A DNA stretch of 64,000 nucleotides from NCBI GenBank assembly GCA_000231825.2, contig JH720321.1, forward strand, positions 785,258 to 849,257, in the 5' to 3' direction. Below the pieces are notes generated by a model, which was given only the letters and a program-made list of their open reading frames with translations, did no database searches and was not told the origin of the DNA. The stretch's first letter is position 1, and every line of letters starts with the position of its first letter. The DNA is from Tetrahymena elliotti 4EA. Lineage: Eukaryota; Ciliophora; Oligohymenophorea; Hymenostomatida; Tetrahymenidae. Made by a program: the position numbers and the translations under genes. Below, in pieces: positions 1-13,553 of the stretch.

Positions 1-1872
1 TAAAAACTAAAGAGGTCTCAATACTATTGAAGAGGTATTTATTTTTCTTCAATTACTTTTTAAAAAATCAATTTTATTTAAAAAAATCTAAAAAGGAATC
101 TAGCAATACTTTTCGAAAGAGACCTACTATAAGAAGTAAGAGTAACATAAATAATTATTCAAGTAATAATTAATCGAATTTTTTGAATTTGAGTGACTAC
201 TTAAGGAGCAAAACACCTATACATTCAGGTCACTCAACTACAAGCCACAGCTAATATTTTTCTAATACAATGGGATTATTTAATAACACAAATAGCAATA
301 ATAATAACTTTCAGAGCACTAGTAATGGGTTTAGCCATTCTAGAAGTAGATAAGAAAGTCGAAATAATAGTAGGTGTGATAGTAGAGTATCAAGTGATTT
401 TTTAAATCTTTCTGCAGAATAAAAAGATTCTTAGGATAATACACTTTATCTTGACATTGAAAACAATGATTATCATCTAAGTACAAACAATAATACAAGT
501 TTTAATGTAAATCCTCAACAATAAATTTCTGTGAACTAAAATATCAATGCAATAACTAATAATAATAACTTAAATAACACCCCAAATTCAATAAATACTT
601 CCTTTTTAGGTAAAAGAAGCTAATCATAAAATTCATCTAAACTAAATCTGCAAAAAATAAATAATAACAGTATGACACTTACCCTATAACCAAACTCTTT
701 CCAACAAAATATTAATTTAAATGAAACAGAAAATTTTGCAACAACTACAACAAATTTATAATCATCTACTATTACTCCAAGCGAAAGACAGAAATGCGAT
801 TTCTTCTTTTAGCAATTAATTTATCCTTTTCAAAAGCCAGATGATTACTACAACAACAGAAATAAATAAAATAGTGTAAAGGGATAGCTTCTTAAATTTA
901 ACAACTAAATTTAATAAAACTATTACAAATAATTCTAAAAAGCTTCTTTATCTAATTAATTCGAGCAAGATAGTAAGGATAGCACTGCTTTTGAAAAATT
1001 CAGAAAATCATGTCTTCAAGAAAAAGGTGTAATATCTTAAAATAATATTATTAAAGTTGGTACTCTCTCATCTCACCATTACAGTTAGACAAAAAAGCAT
1101 TTTTTGAAAATTACTGTACATTTTTTGAATATTTCTAAGTAAGACATCAGCCATTTATCTTATGTGAATATGGAAAATTAAGGTACTTTTTTATTTGAAT
1201 TTCCAAAAATATTAACTTTTAATAATTAAAATAAAAAATTAGATGTAGTTGTAAAAATGAACCCAACTGTTGTTAAATGTGATATTCCCTCAGAGCATAA
1301 AGTTAAAGTAGACTTATTAATGCAAATTGTAAAAATCCCATTTAACCTACCAGAAGGATCAATATTGTTAACGTAAAATTTTAATAATTGCAGTCAAAGA
1401 ATTAATTTAAATTTTATTCATAAAAAGATAAAATGGTAAAGATTAACAAATTCAAATTGCTTTACCAGCTATGATAAACAAATTTATGGTTTATAAAGAT
1501 ATAAATTTACCAACGTTCAAATAAAAATGGCAATTTATTTAACAGAAATATATTTTTAAATCATAAGAATTTTAATACTCTACAAAGATATTGAAAAGCT
1601 CATTTAGCATCACTAAATATTTCCCTTAATTAATTGAATTAACTCCGTTTGAAAAAGATGAGCATATTGCTGGAATAAGTGATTACAAAGTAGGTGGTTT
1701 AGTTTCATTTATTTAAAAAGAAAATAGTGAATACATGATTAAGCTAATATTTAAACCTCTACAAAAAATGTAAATATAATTTGCCATATCTTAATAAGGT
1801 TCAATAGATTAATTTGACTCACATTTGGCAGAGCATTTTATAAATACAATACACTTCTTATTAAAATAATGA
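1..1872 (+). CDS. AP-2 complex alpha-adaptin, C-terminal part (5' end outside window, one frame break)
   Basis: The frame is open from base 3 with TAA/TAG as Gln and ends at TGA 1870-1872. No in-frame ATG lies before 270, so the gene probably begins upstream with the missing adaptin trunk. Bases 3 to about 1020 encode an Asn/Gln/Ser-rich stretch that fits the flexible hinge. Bases 1020-1420 read like the appendage beta-sandwich, and 1435-1870 like the platform subdomain, with LPAMINKF, a KQKW motif and a final helix ending HFLLKQ. This matches the ear that recruits endocytic accessory proteins to clathrin-coated pits. The sandwich and platform are in different frames: the coding frame skips one base between about 1420 and 1435, beside an A5 run at 1422-1426. 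Identification rests on remembered alignment to animal alpha-adaptin and is good for the platform. The frame break is either an assembly indel or a real lesion. Confidence 0.75.
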
Positions 1873-3734
1873 ACAACTGAAATTTTTAAGATTAATTCAA
1901 ATTTTAATATGAAGTAATTCGTCTAAAAAAATATCAATTTTACTTTAAATTAAAAAATATAAAGCAAAATAAATAAAATAAAAATAAGTAAATTAACCAA
2001 ATATATATTTTAAAAATCTTTTTATGTCATTAGTTTATCAACACATATTTTATATTGTAAATAAAATCTTAAACTAAATCATTTTCTCCATTCATTTAAA
2101 ATTATTGTTTATTTTGAAAAATAAAATGTTAATGAATTATTTATTTTTATTCATATCCCAAATTGATTATTCTAAAAATAAATCAAATAAATTTTTTAAA
2201 ACTTGAAAAGAATGTTTCATAATCATAATCTTAAGTAAATTACATAATTATCTTTTTTTAATAGTCAATACTTAATTTAACGAATAATTATTTTCAAATT
2301 CCTTTCCCCCCATTTCAGTAAACTTAAATTGTGATATTATTTTTATTCCCATTTTCTTTTTATGGTTGATAAGCAGCTTTCATTTCCCCCCTCCTTTTTA
2401 ACAATAGCGAGAATTGGAATTATCACTTTTGTTTTCCTTCTAATTTAAAAGCAAAGGTATCCTTTTTTTTACTTTCTTACTTCTGTGTTTCATTATTATT
2501 CATCTTGCTTAGATACTAAGAAGTTGTATGATAAATATAAATAGATATTTAAATTGTTTTACTCAAACTAAAAAGTAAGAATTCCTTTACTATATGGATT
2601 CTTCAAACATAGCTTTTATTATTAAAATTTTGGAATGAAGAAAATAAAGGTAAGTAATATTTGAGTAGGAAATTTAAAGTATAGCATTTTATAACCTACT
2701 TTTAAAACAAAATACTTCCTTCTATTTTTATTCTTTCTTCTAGAAAATTAAAAAATTTACTTCAAACTTGCTCTAATTTAATTATTGATCCTTATCATTT
2801 ATAAAACTTGAAAACTGGTTTTTTAAATTTTTATTTTTTCTATTAATCAATTTTAATAAGAAAAAAATAAAATAATTTTTTTAAAAATTATGAAAAAACA
2901 AAAGTATTTAAAAAACTGCTAGAAAAACAGAAATTTTTTCTATCTGATTCTTTCAAGAGCTATTTATTCATAAAAAATAATATATTTTGAGAAAAAAAAG
3001 TCAATCATTTTTATTTTACAACTAAAAATAAAAAAAATTTGTTTTAATGATTAGTTAAAGACTTCAATAAATCACTAAGAATAATAAAATTACCGAGTTT
3101 AAAAAAATCATAGAATTTGTTTTACCTCTTTCTCTTTTCCTAAATTCTTCAGCTTAATTAAGCTTAATTTAAACAGAAATTATGATTTCTTCAATTATGG
3201 TTTCAAAATAATATGTGCTTATGGTTTTTTTTAATATTTCACTAATTTTTAAAATTAAATTACTAAATTTTATCAATTTTTAGTAAGGGTAATCTAATAA
3301 AATCAACTAGATAAATAGAAATTTGATTGTATATTAAAATATCCATAAAATTATTTTAAATTCTCAAGAAATTTTTTTTAATTATATGAAGAGTATTTAC
3401 TTTTTTGTAAAGTATTTACAAAAATTAAATTTTTGATTAGACACTTCTTCATTATTATAGACAACTTCTACTTTTTATCCTCAGATTTTATTAGGAATAC
3501 TTTTTATTAATTTGATTTGTTTAAGATATCCTTAAATTATTTCAAATGTTTTTATCAAAATCTTTTTCAACTCTACTTTTAAAATATTCTTAAAGTTATT
3601 CATAAATCAAATAGATTATTTATTCAAACATTTCTTTATAAATATGAATCTTATCTGTTTAATCTTTATAAAATTTATAAAATCAAATTAAATAAGATAA
3701 TAAAAACTAAAAAAGGTTAATTTTTAATCAAATA
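1873..3734. other. intergenic, no gene seen
   Basis: Very AT-rich spacer between the adaptin stop and the EF-1-alpha-like start. I see no sustained reading frame on either strand. Two short C-runs (about 2305-2311 and 2385-2392) stand out against the base composition. The part next to 3735 presumably holds the promoter of the downstream gene, but no element can be named. Confidence 0.6.
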
Positions 3735-5042
3735 ATGATTGTAAAGTAGCATTTATCAGTTGCTGTCTTCGGTGATGTTGACTCTGGTAAGTCAACCACC
3801 TGTGGTCACCTTGTCTTCAAATTAGGTGAAGTTGATCAAAGAAAAATCGATGAACTCAAGGCTCTTGCTGAAAAAGAAGGTAAGTCATCTTTCGGTTTTG
3901 CTTATGTCATGGATCGTACCAAGGCTGAAAGATCTAGAGGTATCACCATCGATGTCACTATGCTTAAGTTCAACACCACTAAGTATAACTACACTATCAT
4001 CGATACTCCTGGACACAAAGACTTTGTTAAAAATATGATTACTGGTACTGCTCAAGCTGATGTTGGTATCCTTATCGTTACAGCTGAAAAGGGTGGTTTT
4101 GAAGCTGGTTTCTGTCAAGGAGGTCAAACCAAAGAGCATGTCCTTCTTGCTTACACTCTTGGTCTTAGACAAATTATTGTTTGTGTCAACAAAATGGATG
4201 ACAAGTTAGTCAACTTCAGTGAAGAGAGATACGAAAACATCAAATCTGAGGTCTCTCTCTATCTCCAAAAGATTGGTTTCAATCTTAAGAATGTTCAATT
4301 CATTCCTATTTCTGGATATCAAGGTCACAATCTTGTTGAGAAAAGTGACAGTATGCCTTGGTATAAGGGAAACACTGTCCTTGAAGCCTTGGACTCTGTC
4401 ATTCCTCCTGCCAGACCAGTTGAAAAAGATCTCAGAATTCCTATTCAAGGTATCTACAAGGTTGATGGTATCGGTATTGTCGTATCTGGTAGAGTCGAAT
4501 CAGGAGTCCTTCAAACAAACAAATCAATTTGCTTTGCTCCCTTTGAAGGAAAGACTAAAGCTAAGTTAGAAGTTAGATCTATTGAAGCTCATCACACTAA
4601 ATTGACTGAAGGTATGCCAGGTGATAACATTGGTTTCAATGTGAAGAACTTAGAATATAAGGACATCTCTAAGGGAGCAGTTTGTGGTTATGTAGGTGAA
4701 AGAGCTCCTAGAGAATGTGAAAGCTTCGAAGCCCAAGTTATTGTTATCAACCACCCTGGTAGCATTAAGAAGGGTTATAGTCCAGTTGTGAATGTTCACT
4801 AGGCTTCTGTTTCTTGTGAATTCGAAGAGATTATCAGAAAGATAGATAGAAAAACTGGAGTTAGTATTGAAGATAATCCAAGTTTTATCAAGAATAACGA
4901 ATGTGCTATAGTAAAGCTTAAGCCTAAGAAGAGTGTTTGTGTTGAGACATTTGCAAATAATGCTCCACTTGGTCGTTTCATTATCAGAGACATGAAGGTA
5001 GTTGTTGCCATTGGTATCATAAAAACTGTTAATTACAAGTGA
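3735..5042 (+). CDS. EF-1-alpha-like translational GTPase (divergent paralogue)
   Basis: One uninterrupted 435-codon frame with ATG at 3735 and TGA at 5040-5042. The length fits eEF1A, which delivers aminoacyl-tRNA to the ribosome. G1 is GDVDSGKST (residues 13-21), the switch region has ERSRGITID, G3 is DTPGH and G4 is NKMD; domains II and III follow with HPGSIKKGYSPV and end LGRFIIRDMKVVVAIG. It departs from textbook eEF1A: Asp replaces the usual His in G-H-V-D, Thr replaces Ala in D-A-P-G-H, the N-terminus is short and there is no lysine-rich tail. Codon use is strongly biased (Gln: 11 CAA, 2 TAG, no TAA), unlike the TAA-rich neighbours, so high expression is likely. It could be the main eEF1A or a specialised paralogue; the changes favour a paralogue. 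Confidence 0.9.
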
Positions 5043-5742
5043 AAACGATTCCCTTAATAATATAAGATTAACAGAAAGTAATTATAATTTAAAAAAGCAA
5101 ATAATATTTTTATAATTAATTAGTAGTTTAGATGTTTATATTTATTTTTAAAGTAAATATTTTCAAATTTTTTAATTCTTTTAAAATAAATTTTTATTTG
5201 AAATTTTTGGTTGTTGAAAAAATTCAAAATATTAAAAAAATTTTTGTGATCAAAACTCAACAACAAATAAGTGAAATAAATTTTCAATCTTAATCTTGTT
5301 TTCTTTGATAACATGATATAAAAAATGATTTTATGAATTAAAAAGTTTTTATGAATTAATTAAATAAATGTATATTTTAAGAAGAGTTTTTAATTCTTGG
5401 CAATAATTATACGTGTTGAAAAACAGAGAATTTAAAAGGATATCAATAAAAAAACATAGATTTTGATCAAATATTGAATATGGGGAATGACTATTTTTCT
5501 TGATTTTTTATTATAAAAAACAAACAAAATAATTAGAAGAAAAATTTTTACTTTGATTTAAGAATAGTATTTAAAAGACTGGCTCTACCCTAAGATTTTA
5601 CTATTAAAAAATTAAGTTGAAAATACAAGTCTTTATTAGTTTGAATATCAAAAAATTATACTAATTATTGAACAAAAATATTAATTACAATCCTTCATTA
5701 ATAAGAAAAAGCTTCATAATATATAAATAGTAATAAAGGATT
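5043..5742. other. intergenic, no gene seen
   Basis: AT-rich spacer between two plus-strand genes. A short minus-strand frame (5120-5314) is low-complexity and shows no family features. Nothing else supported. Confidence 0.6.
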
Positions 5743-8700
5743 ATGAGTACCAAACAAAATAAGTTAAATAGTGGATAAGACATTATCCTAAGTGCAAACT
5801 TAAAGAATCAGCAATTAGATTAAGAGCTGTTGAGGTTATTTGATCAGATTAATAATACTCTTTCTGGTTAAATCAATCATTTAAATGAGTACAGATAAAT
5901 ATTCTAAAATTATCGCAATGCAATTTAGGAAGGAATTCATTAAAATATAGATTCAATTTCAGAAAAGGTTTGCAAATTAGTTGAAGACACCATTTAAAAA
6001 TAAGTTTATAGTAAGATAGAAAATAATTGGAGGATAAAAATCTAACAATAACATGAAAAATGTTTTTCAGAGATAACATCTAATTTATAAAGCACTTTTA
6101 GTTAAATAGATGAGTTAGCAAAAGCAAATAACCATTATACATCATTGAATATTTTATCAATAAGAAACTTGTTTGATAATTAGCTTTCTTCATCAAAGCT
6201 TTAATTGAGAAATGTAAATGAAGAAGATCTTATTAAATTATAGGATTAAATAGATGATCACTTCAAAAAATATGTTTCTTTGTATTAAAAAGCTGAATAA
6301 ATTTAAGCTTTGGCAGCTTCTGAAAGTGCTAAGATTTAAAATTAGGCATAGCTATTGAATAAAAATCAAGATAATTTAAATAATTCTACTTAAGGAGCAG
6401 TTAGTACTATTGATGATGATAATGATGTAAGCTTTTCTAAAAAAACCGAGAAAAAAGAAAGCAAAAATAATGATGCTATAGGCTAAGGTGGCTTCTTAAG
6501 TAAAATATTAAGTATTTTCAAAAAAGAAGAAACTAAGGCTTCTAAAGTTAATTTGGAAGGAGTTTCCAATAATTTCAGATTCTGTCCAATTTAAAAGAAA
6601 TGGATATTTGATGGATAAGAAGATAATGGTGTTCTTGATGAACCTCCACCAATTATTCCAGTTAATTAGGCAACTTCAAATGTTTAACAAACTGATAGCG
6701 TTCAAAGTAATGCAGCTGGAGCTGATAATTAAGCTACTAATACTTAAGCTTATGACCCAAAGTAGGCTCTCACTAGACCTGCTAATTATAGAAACACCAG
6801 AGATATGAAGGCAAAGGCAAAAGAAAAAGAAAAAGAGAAATCCAAACCTCGTCCAGCTTTTAATTTTATGTAATAGTAAAAAGCAGAAGAAAATTTGAGT
6901 AATTTCGATAGTACAGCTAACAATTTTGATAGCACTGAACAAAATATTTAAAACATAGAATCGAATAACCAATTATCAAGTGGTGCAAACTTAGGATTAA
7001 ACTTTAGCAATTAAGAAATTGTTTAAGTAAATATTTCTGAAATTTTGGAGAGTTTGAATAATTAGATTTAGGTTATCATTAAATCATTACCAGATTAAAT
7101 TGTAAATTAAACAAAGTTTATTGATTTTGAAGAGATAGAGTCTCGTATTTCAGAGTAAGCTTAACAAAATGCTGAAAAAATATTTAAGGATTTAAAAGAA
7201 GAGATCTTCAAATAAAATAAATAAAGCACCAAGGTTATTCGTAAAATGAAGGTTTCTTATGAAGATTAAATCAGATAATTGACTGGTGATTACATGGATT
7301 TAATGGATCAAAGTTTTGCACAAGAAAAGCTTCATATATAAGACGATACTTTGAATAGCACAATTGATAGTAGTGTGATGGAATTTTGCAGCAAATAATC
7401 AGAAAAAATAAAGTAATTATAAACTGAGTTAATGAAGAAGTAATGCATGATGGGAAAACAAGATAATAAAAATATGGAAGTTATTAAAAACATGGTTGAA
7501 AAGATAAACTAACTGGAAAATAAACTTCTTAAGTACACTGACATGGAGTTAGAAAATGAGAACTTACAAAAAATTAATGAGTAATTATAAAAGTTAAGCA
7601 AATAGAGCTAGGAACAAGCTGCAAGAGTATTTGGAATCAAGCATTAGAATGTTTAATCTATGTCAACAATTAATTAGTAATTGGCTGAGTAAATACACAG
7701 CAGATAATAGCTTATTGATACTTTACATCAAGAGATGACTTAGAAGAATAGAGCCATCCATGAATTACAAGCTAAGAATACTAATTTGTAAAATATTTCA
7801 TATGAGAAAGAAGAAAGAATCACTGAGTTACAAAACATTTTAGAGGAAAAAGAATAAGAAATTAATGAGTTAACTTAAAAGGAAAGTCTTTTAAATGAAG
7901 ATATTATGAGACTAAAAGACACTTTGGTGGCTATTCAAGATGAGTTAGTAGCAAAAAAGCAAGAAATCTCAAACCACTTAAATGATTTAACGGTGCTTTA
8001 AGAAAAGAATGAAAACTATGAACAGATAGAATAAAATATGAATGAAGAGTTAGTCAGTCTTCAATTGGAATACAATAATTTTAGAGAAGAAGCAGAAGAT
8101 AAAATTGAAAAATTGACAAATGTATTTATATATTTTTTCAAACTTTAAAAAATATCTTTTTAAATTAAATTTTTAATTGAATTTAGGAAATAGCTGAAGT
8201 TAATTAGCAGAAGAATGAGCTTTAAGAATAACTTGATTAAATTTAAAGTTTGAAGGAGTCTTTAAGTTAAGAAAGAGATGCTTTGAGTGAAGAAAAGGAT
8301 GGTCTTATTCAGATTAATGAGAATTTAAATCTTGAGAAAGAAAATTTAGAAAAGGAAATTGAAAATTTACAAGTCAGCTTAGAATAATAGAAAGAGGCAT
8401 TTGACAAAGAGATAGATGAGTTTGAAGTAATTGTTTTGTAGATAGTTGAGAAAGGTAAACTTGGTGAAGAAGATTAACACTCTAGTTTTAAGCAAACTAA
8501 ATTAACCTCTATTATTGATATCTTAAATAAGTAATTTAATAATAATAATTTGTTTTGTTTTGTTTTTCTAAATGCATTTAAAATAAAATAGAAAAATGAG
8601 TGATGTTTAAAAAGACAAGGAAAATTTAGAATAAGAAATGAAATACTTAACTTAAGACATTGAAAATGAAAAAATGACAGTTGAGTAGCTCACCTAAGAA

Positions 8701-10792
8701 TGTGATAATTTAGCAGAAGAAAAAAATACTATTGCTTAAAATTATGAGAATGCTTTAGCTGAGAAAAAATAAATTTAGGAACTGTTTGATGAACATTCTT
8801 AATAATTAAGAGAGTTACAAGAGAAAGAAAAAAATAAAGAAAATGAATATTAATTATTTGATAATTTGGTAAAAGAAAAAGAGTCTTCAATTGCTGAGCT
8901 AGAGAATAGATTGTAGGAATTAAGTAAGAATAAAGAAACTCTTGATATAGAGTTTCAACAAAAAATAGAACATCTTTAGCAATAAGAAGAAACAATAAGT
9001 TATTTAAAAGAAAGTTTGGAGAACTATAATTAAAAGTACAACACCAAAGTAAATGAATTACAAGAAATCCATAATTATATTTCTTAAATGTAGAATGAAA
9101 TCAAATAGAAAGAAGCCTAAATAGAAGAAAATACTTAATTATATTAATAACTTTCTATTCAATACCAAGAACTTCATATGTAGCATGAGAATTTAATTTA
9201 TTAAAACAAGAATAACTTTGCCCAAGTAGATTAGTTATCATAATAAATCCAAGGGTAAAATTAATTGATTGAAGAACTTAACTAAGAAAAAAGCACTCTT
9301 TAGACAACTCTTTTCTCTAATTAAGAGTTGATTAATTCTTACAAGGCTTAATTTGAAGAATTACAAAAAACCTTTACATTTAGCAACACAACTATTTAAG
9401 AATAAGAAAAATAAATTCAAGAATATAAACAAACTATTTCTCAGTTAGATATTTTGTGTTAATAGAAGGATGCAGAAATCTAAAACTATAAGCTCTATGA
9501 AGAAAATATATCTAATCATCAAGTAAATTATTTAATGCTTTTATTTTAAAATAAAATATTAACAAAACCAGCAATATAAAAAATAAACAATTTTAAATAA
9601 ATATAATATTGAAAAGCTTATCGATAAAGAAGAGTATGACAAGAAAGAAAAAGAGTTGAGAGAAAAGATAGAAAATTTAAGCAAAGAAATCTATGAGTTA
9701 AACCGCTAGAATGATGAATAAACAAATGAATTTGCAAATAAAATCATAACTTTAGAATCTTTGAACACAGATTTGAATGATTAAATGGAATAAATTAAAA
9801 ATGACAAAGATAAATAAATACAATTATTTAAAGAAAAATATCAACAATTAGAGAATGAATATCGTGGGCAAATTGAAGAATTGAAAAGCTAATTAAAGTG
9901 GGAGAAACAGATTCATGAAGATTCAGATCTTCACTCTAACAAAAAATTAGAAGAAAATTATGAATTTAATGAGAATGAAGGAGAAAACTAAGCTCGCTCT
10001 AGTAATATTGGAAGCTAGATAAACTAAGATTCAAGATAAGAATTAGATAGTTACAAAGAAAGAGTCAACATTTTAGAAGTATAAATTATATAGTTGAAGA
10101 ATGATTTGCAAACCAGTTAAAATACAAATACAGTTATTGAAAGATAAATTAAGGGTTTGCATTCAACAAATGAAAACTTTGCAAAGGAAATAGATACTTT
10201 GTTGTTGAAACTTGAAAATGAACAGAAGAAAAATATTGCTTTGTAAAAAGAAACTGAAGAGCTAATTGAATCAATAACAGTATTTATTCAAATTTTTTAT
10301 TCACTAAAATTTAATTTTTATTTATTTTTAAAGGATGAAAAGAGACATTTGAAGATGAACTTTGATGAACTCTTAGAAAAGATGAATGAATCAGAAAATT
10401 TTGAGAAACTTAATTAACTGTAAAAGGAAATAGATTCATTAAAGGCTTAAAATGAATAACTATAAAAGTAGCTTCAAGCTCCTCAAGGTGGTTCATAAAC
10501 TCAATTATCAAATCCTTAATTATCCAACCAAGGATCAACTTAACAAAAAAGTGAATAAAGTTTTGATAAACCAACTAAAAAGAGTGGTGATGATCTCCAA
10601 GAAATTAATCTTTAAAATGATATCCTTAAATCACCTGCTTCAAAACCAGATAATCAATCAAGCTCATTGGTTTCATCTCAAACATAAATTGAAAAAGAAT
10701 AAAAGAAAGGAGGATTTTTCAATGCTCTTGCTGGTATATTTTTGACAGAAAAAGACAGGTAAATGCTTGGATCATAACCTTAAAAATAATGA
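5743..10792 (+). CDS. large coiled-coil protein (1606 aa), function unknown
   Basis: Five exons: 5743-8121, 8187-8530, 8592-9522, 9572-10279 and 10334-10792, totalling 4821 nt. All four introns begin GTA and end AG (47-65 nt). Intron 3 could instead end at 9616, also in frame. Residues about 1-240 are helical and glutamine-rich. Residues 246-260 hold a GGFLSKILSIFKKEE segment, followed by KKWIFDGQ and a proline run PPPIIP near 301-306. From about 430 to 1540 the protein is nearly continuous heptad-like Glu/Lys/Leu/Gln sequence. The C-terminal tail repeats the earlier motif as GGFFNALAGIF. The pairing of a GGF amphipathic segment with K-K-W and PPP recalls sequences in Sec16-type and other trafficking proteins, but this is a weak resemblance. 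A tethering or scaffold role is inference from the coiled coil only. Confidence 0.85.
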
Positions 10793-12332
10793 AAATGATT
10801 AATTAGCATTTTGAAATATTTATTTTCTAAACTTTTTAAATTTGTTTTTGATAAAATGTAGAAGAACCTTTCTTTGTTAAATTTATTTGGTAAATTAATT
10901 AAATGACTAAAGCACATTAAATTAATTTTTTATGTTTTCATCAAAAATAAAAATTAAATAAAAAAAGAAGATTAATTTATAAAAAAGTTAAAAATAAAAT
11001 ATTGAATGAAACACGTGATTTAGATAATAATTCCATTTTATATTTTAATTTAAGAATTTAAATTTATATTGGAATTTAACAGAACTCAAAATATTATATA
11101 AATTACATTTAAATGTTCATATAAAATAAAGGAAACTCTTATTTTTATAAAATCTAGATAAATTTAATCCAGTATATTTTAAAAATATTAGATATATTAG
11201 GATTAAACCCTTTAGGATATTCTTTTTTGTAAAATAAAAAATGTTTAATGTTGCAAATAAATTATTATATCACAACATGTTTCAACAAGTTAGATTTTTT
11301 ATTTTATATTGATAAAATTTAACAAAAATACAAAATTTCTAATGGTTATAGATACATTATTTTAAGGTAACTTTTGTAGACTAAATACTTTTGTAGTTTG
11401 GTTTCTCCCTAATTAATGCTGATTAAAATTTAAAATTATAAAAAAATCTTTTCATTTTTATAATTTTATTATCCTATTAATAGTGATTTTCGCGAAGTGT
11501 AATTTAGGGATAGACTATTGAAAATTGAGGCTCTTTCTTATTTAAATTGAGATAATGTAATAGACTGGTTTCTATTTAAGTGTAATTTAATTTTCTTTAC
11601 TGAAAATGGTTTTTTATTTTAGATTGCACCTTCATAAGTAAATTAAGGACTTCTATTCCCAAAAAATGAATCAAAATGATATTTTTGGAGTTTTATCTGA
11701 AATAGTTGATAACAAATAGCAACATTTTTATTTTTTCTAACATTATTTTGTTTCATAAATTATTCAATTATTGTTTAAAATCTAAAGAATTATATTATCT
11801 GTTGACTATCTATTCTAAGTACTTGAAAATAGTACTAATAAAATTTATTGATTACTAAAAATTAAATATATTTTGATAGATTTATTTTAAAATAACAGAT
11901 AATTAGAATGGTGCAGTGTACAAGTAGATTTATAAGATACTAAGTATTAATTAAGATATGAGAATAAATAGTAGATTTTTATATATTGTATATAGGAATA
12001 ATAAAGTTTTATTAAATTTATTTAATGGATTTATATTTAATTATCAGTTTGTGGTGTGAGATAAGAGTGATTAACAATACTCATTTTCTATTTCTGAGTG
12101 CTTAACTCAATGAGATGTCACTAGAAGAGTAATTAAAAAAAAATGGATATTTAAATTATTATTGATGATCTGAAAACTAATTTTTTAGATCAGATTATAA
12201 TATTTGTAATTTTATTATTTGGTTTTCTTTTTAAATTTACTAGAAGAGTAAATTGTTTAGCCCTTATCTTACAATATTGAAATTTTCGCACTTTAATCAA
12301 ACTTCCCACTTTTTTTCTTTGAAAAATTTAGT
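10793..12332. other. intergenic, no gene seen
   Basis: Spacer between convergent genes (coiled-coil gene on plus, membrane protein gene on minus). No sustained frame, RNA gene or repeat could be recognised. Confidence 0.55.
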
Positions 12333-13553
12333 TCAGCTTTTGATCTAAGCATTTGGATCTGTGTAAATAAAATTGAAGAATGTATCTTTTAAGAATTCGA
12401 ATCTAGGCAGAATTCTAACGATTAAGATCAGGATGTAGAACATATAAGATAAGAGATAAAGAAGATAAGCTAGAGTCTAAATATTTGCTGAAGCTTCATT
12501 AACCTCAAATGAGACTGCAACAATTCCAGCAAAAGCTTAAACAAGTGCAGCTATTATGAAAAGATAGTCATTTCCTTCTTTCTGTAAGAAATATTTGCTA
12601 CGATATATTAAAAAGAGTTCAGTAACAAAACTCAAGATGGTACAAAGAATGATTATAAGCTCTGTCATCGACTCAGTTTTGTTGCTATAATATTTCACAA
12701 AACCTAATATGAATGCAGCTTAAATCAATAAGTTTTGGCAGATAAGCAAAAATACATTCCATCTGTATAGATTCTAAAATTTATTTGCAAATATCTCTAT
12801 TGCTGTGTAATAATCAGAACCAAGAAATTCTTTTTTTAATTACTCAGGTTAAGCTACTTAAGTAGTGTCAATACTTTCTAAAACAGAATGTAGCATAGCC
12901 TTCTTCTATGCAAGTTTAAAATCACTGAAATTAGAAAACATCAAACTTTGAAGATTACTTGACTTTTTAATCTTAGAACTAGTTTCTTGAATTTACTAAT
13001 TGTTGACATTTATTTCTCTAAAAACAAGGTATTTGCTTTTTGCATTTGAGCTTTTGTTATAATCAACTAAATCTTCGAATTCTTTCTAGGTCTATTTAGA
13101 TATATTTTTAAATGGAAGGCTAGCCATTTCAGATATTGGAATTTAAGGTTCATATTCTTTAGACTTGCATTTTTCTTCTTTAAGTTTAGGTTGTTCTAAA
13201 TCTTCATCAACATTTTCTTTTTTTTGTTCATTATCAATGACATCAATTCTTACTTCTTCGTCATTTAATTGTGAAGATTTTTAAATTTCCTTTTGAATCT
13301 ATATTGATTGATTATGATTTTAGTTATTTTCAACTCTTTATTAAATACTTGAATCTATTTAAGATAAAAATAAGAAATAGTAAAGTAAATTGAGATGTGT
13401 AAAAATTTTAATTTTGGATTACAATGAAATAATAATTAATATTAAAATCTCTAGAATTTTATCTAATCTAAAATAGTTACCACCATTAAGACTTTTAATC
13501 TCTTCATTAGCATGAACCTGATTCACCTTATATAGTTCAACAACGCAACTCAT
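12333..13553 (-). CDS. four-helix membrane protein (364 aa), unknown family
   Basis: Two exons on the minus strand: 13553-13481 and 13354-12333, with a 126-nt intron (13355-13480, GTAACT...AATAG). The intron is a multiple of three with no TGA, so retention would still give an open frame; the splice sites and AT-rich sequence favour removal. The first 210 residues are hydrophilic and acidic/Gln-rich, with no signal peptide. Four hydrophobic segments follow at about 223-245, 255-275, 288-306 and 318-338, then a short tail. The arrangement suggests a cytosolic N-terminal domain on a four-pass membrane anchor. I do not recognise the family; it may be restricted to ciliates. The upstream gene is convergent and gives no hint of function. 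Confidence 0.8.

Noticed and set aside
1400..1440. Programmed frameshift of the Euplotes kind
   Set aside because: That mechanism acts at AAA followed by TAA/TAG as stop; here TAA and TAG are sense codons, and other breaks in the window have no common slippery signal.
12333..13553. Unspliced form of the four-helix membrane protein
   Set aside because: The 126-nt insert is in frame and TGA-free, but it has typical splice sites, much higher AT content and separates polar protein sequence with a hydrophobic run; splicing is preferred though not proven.
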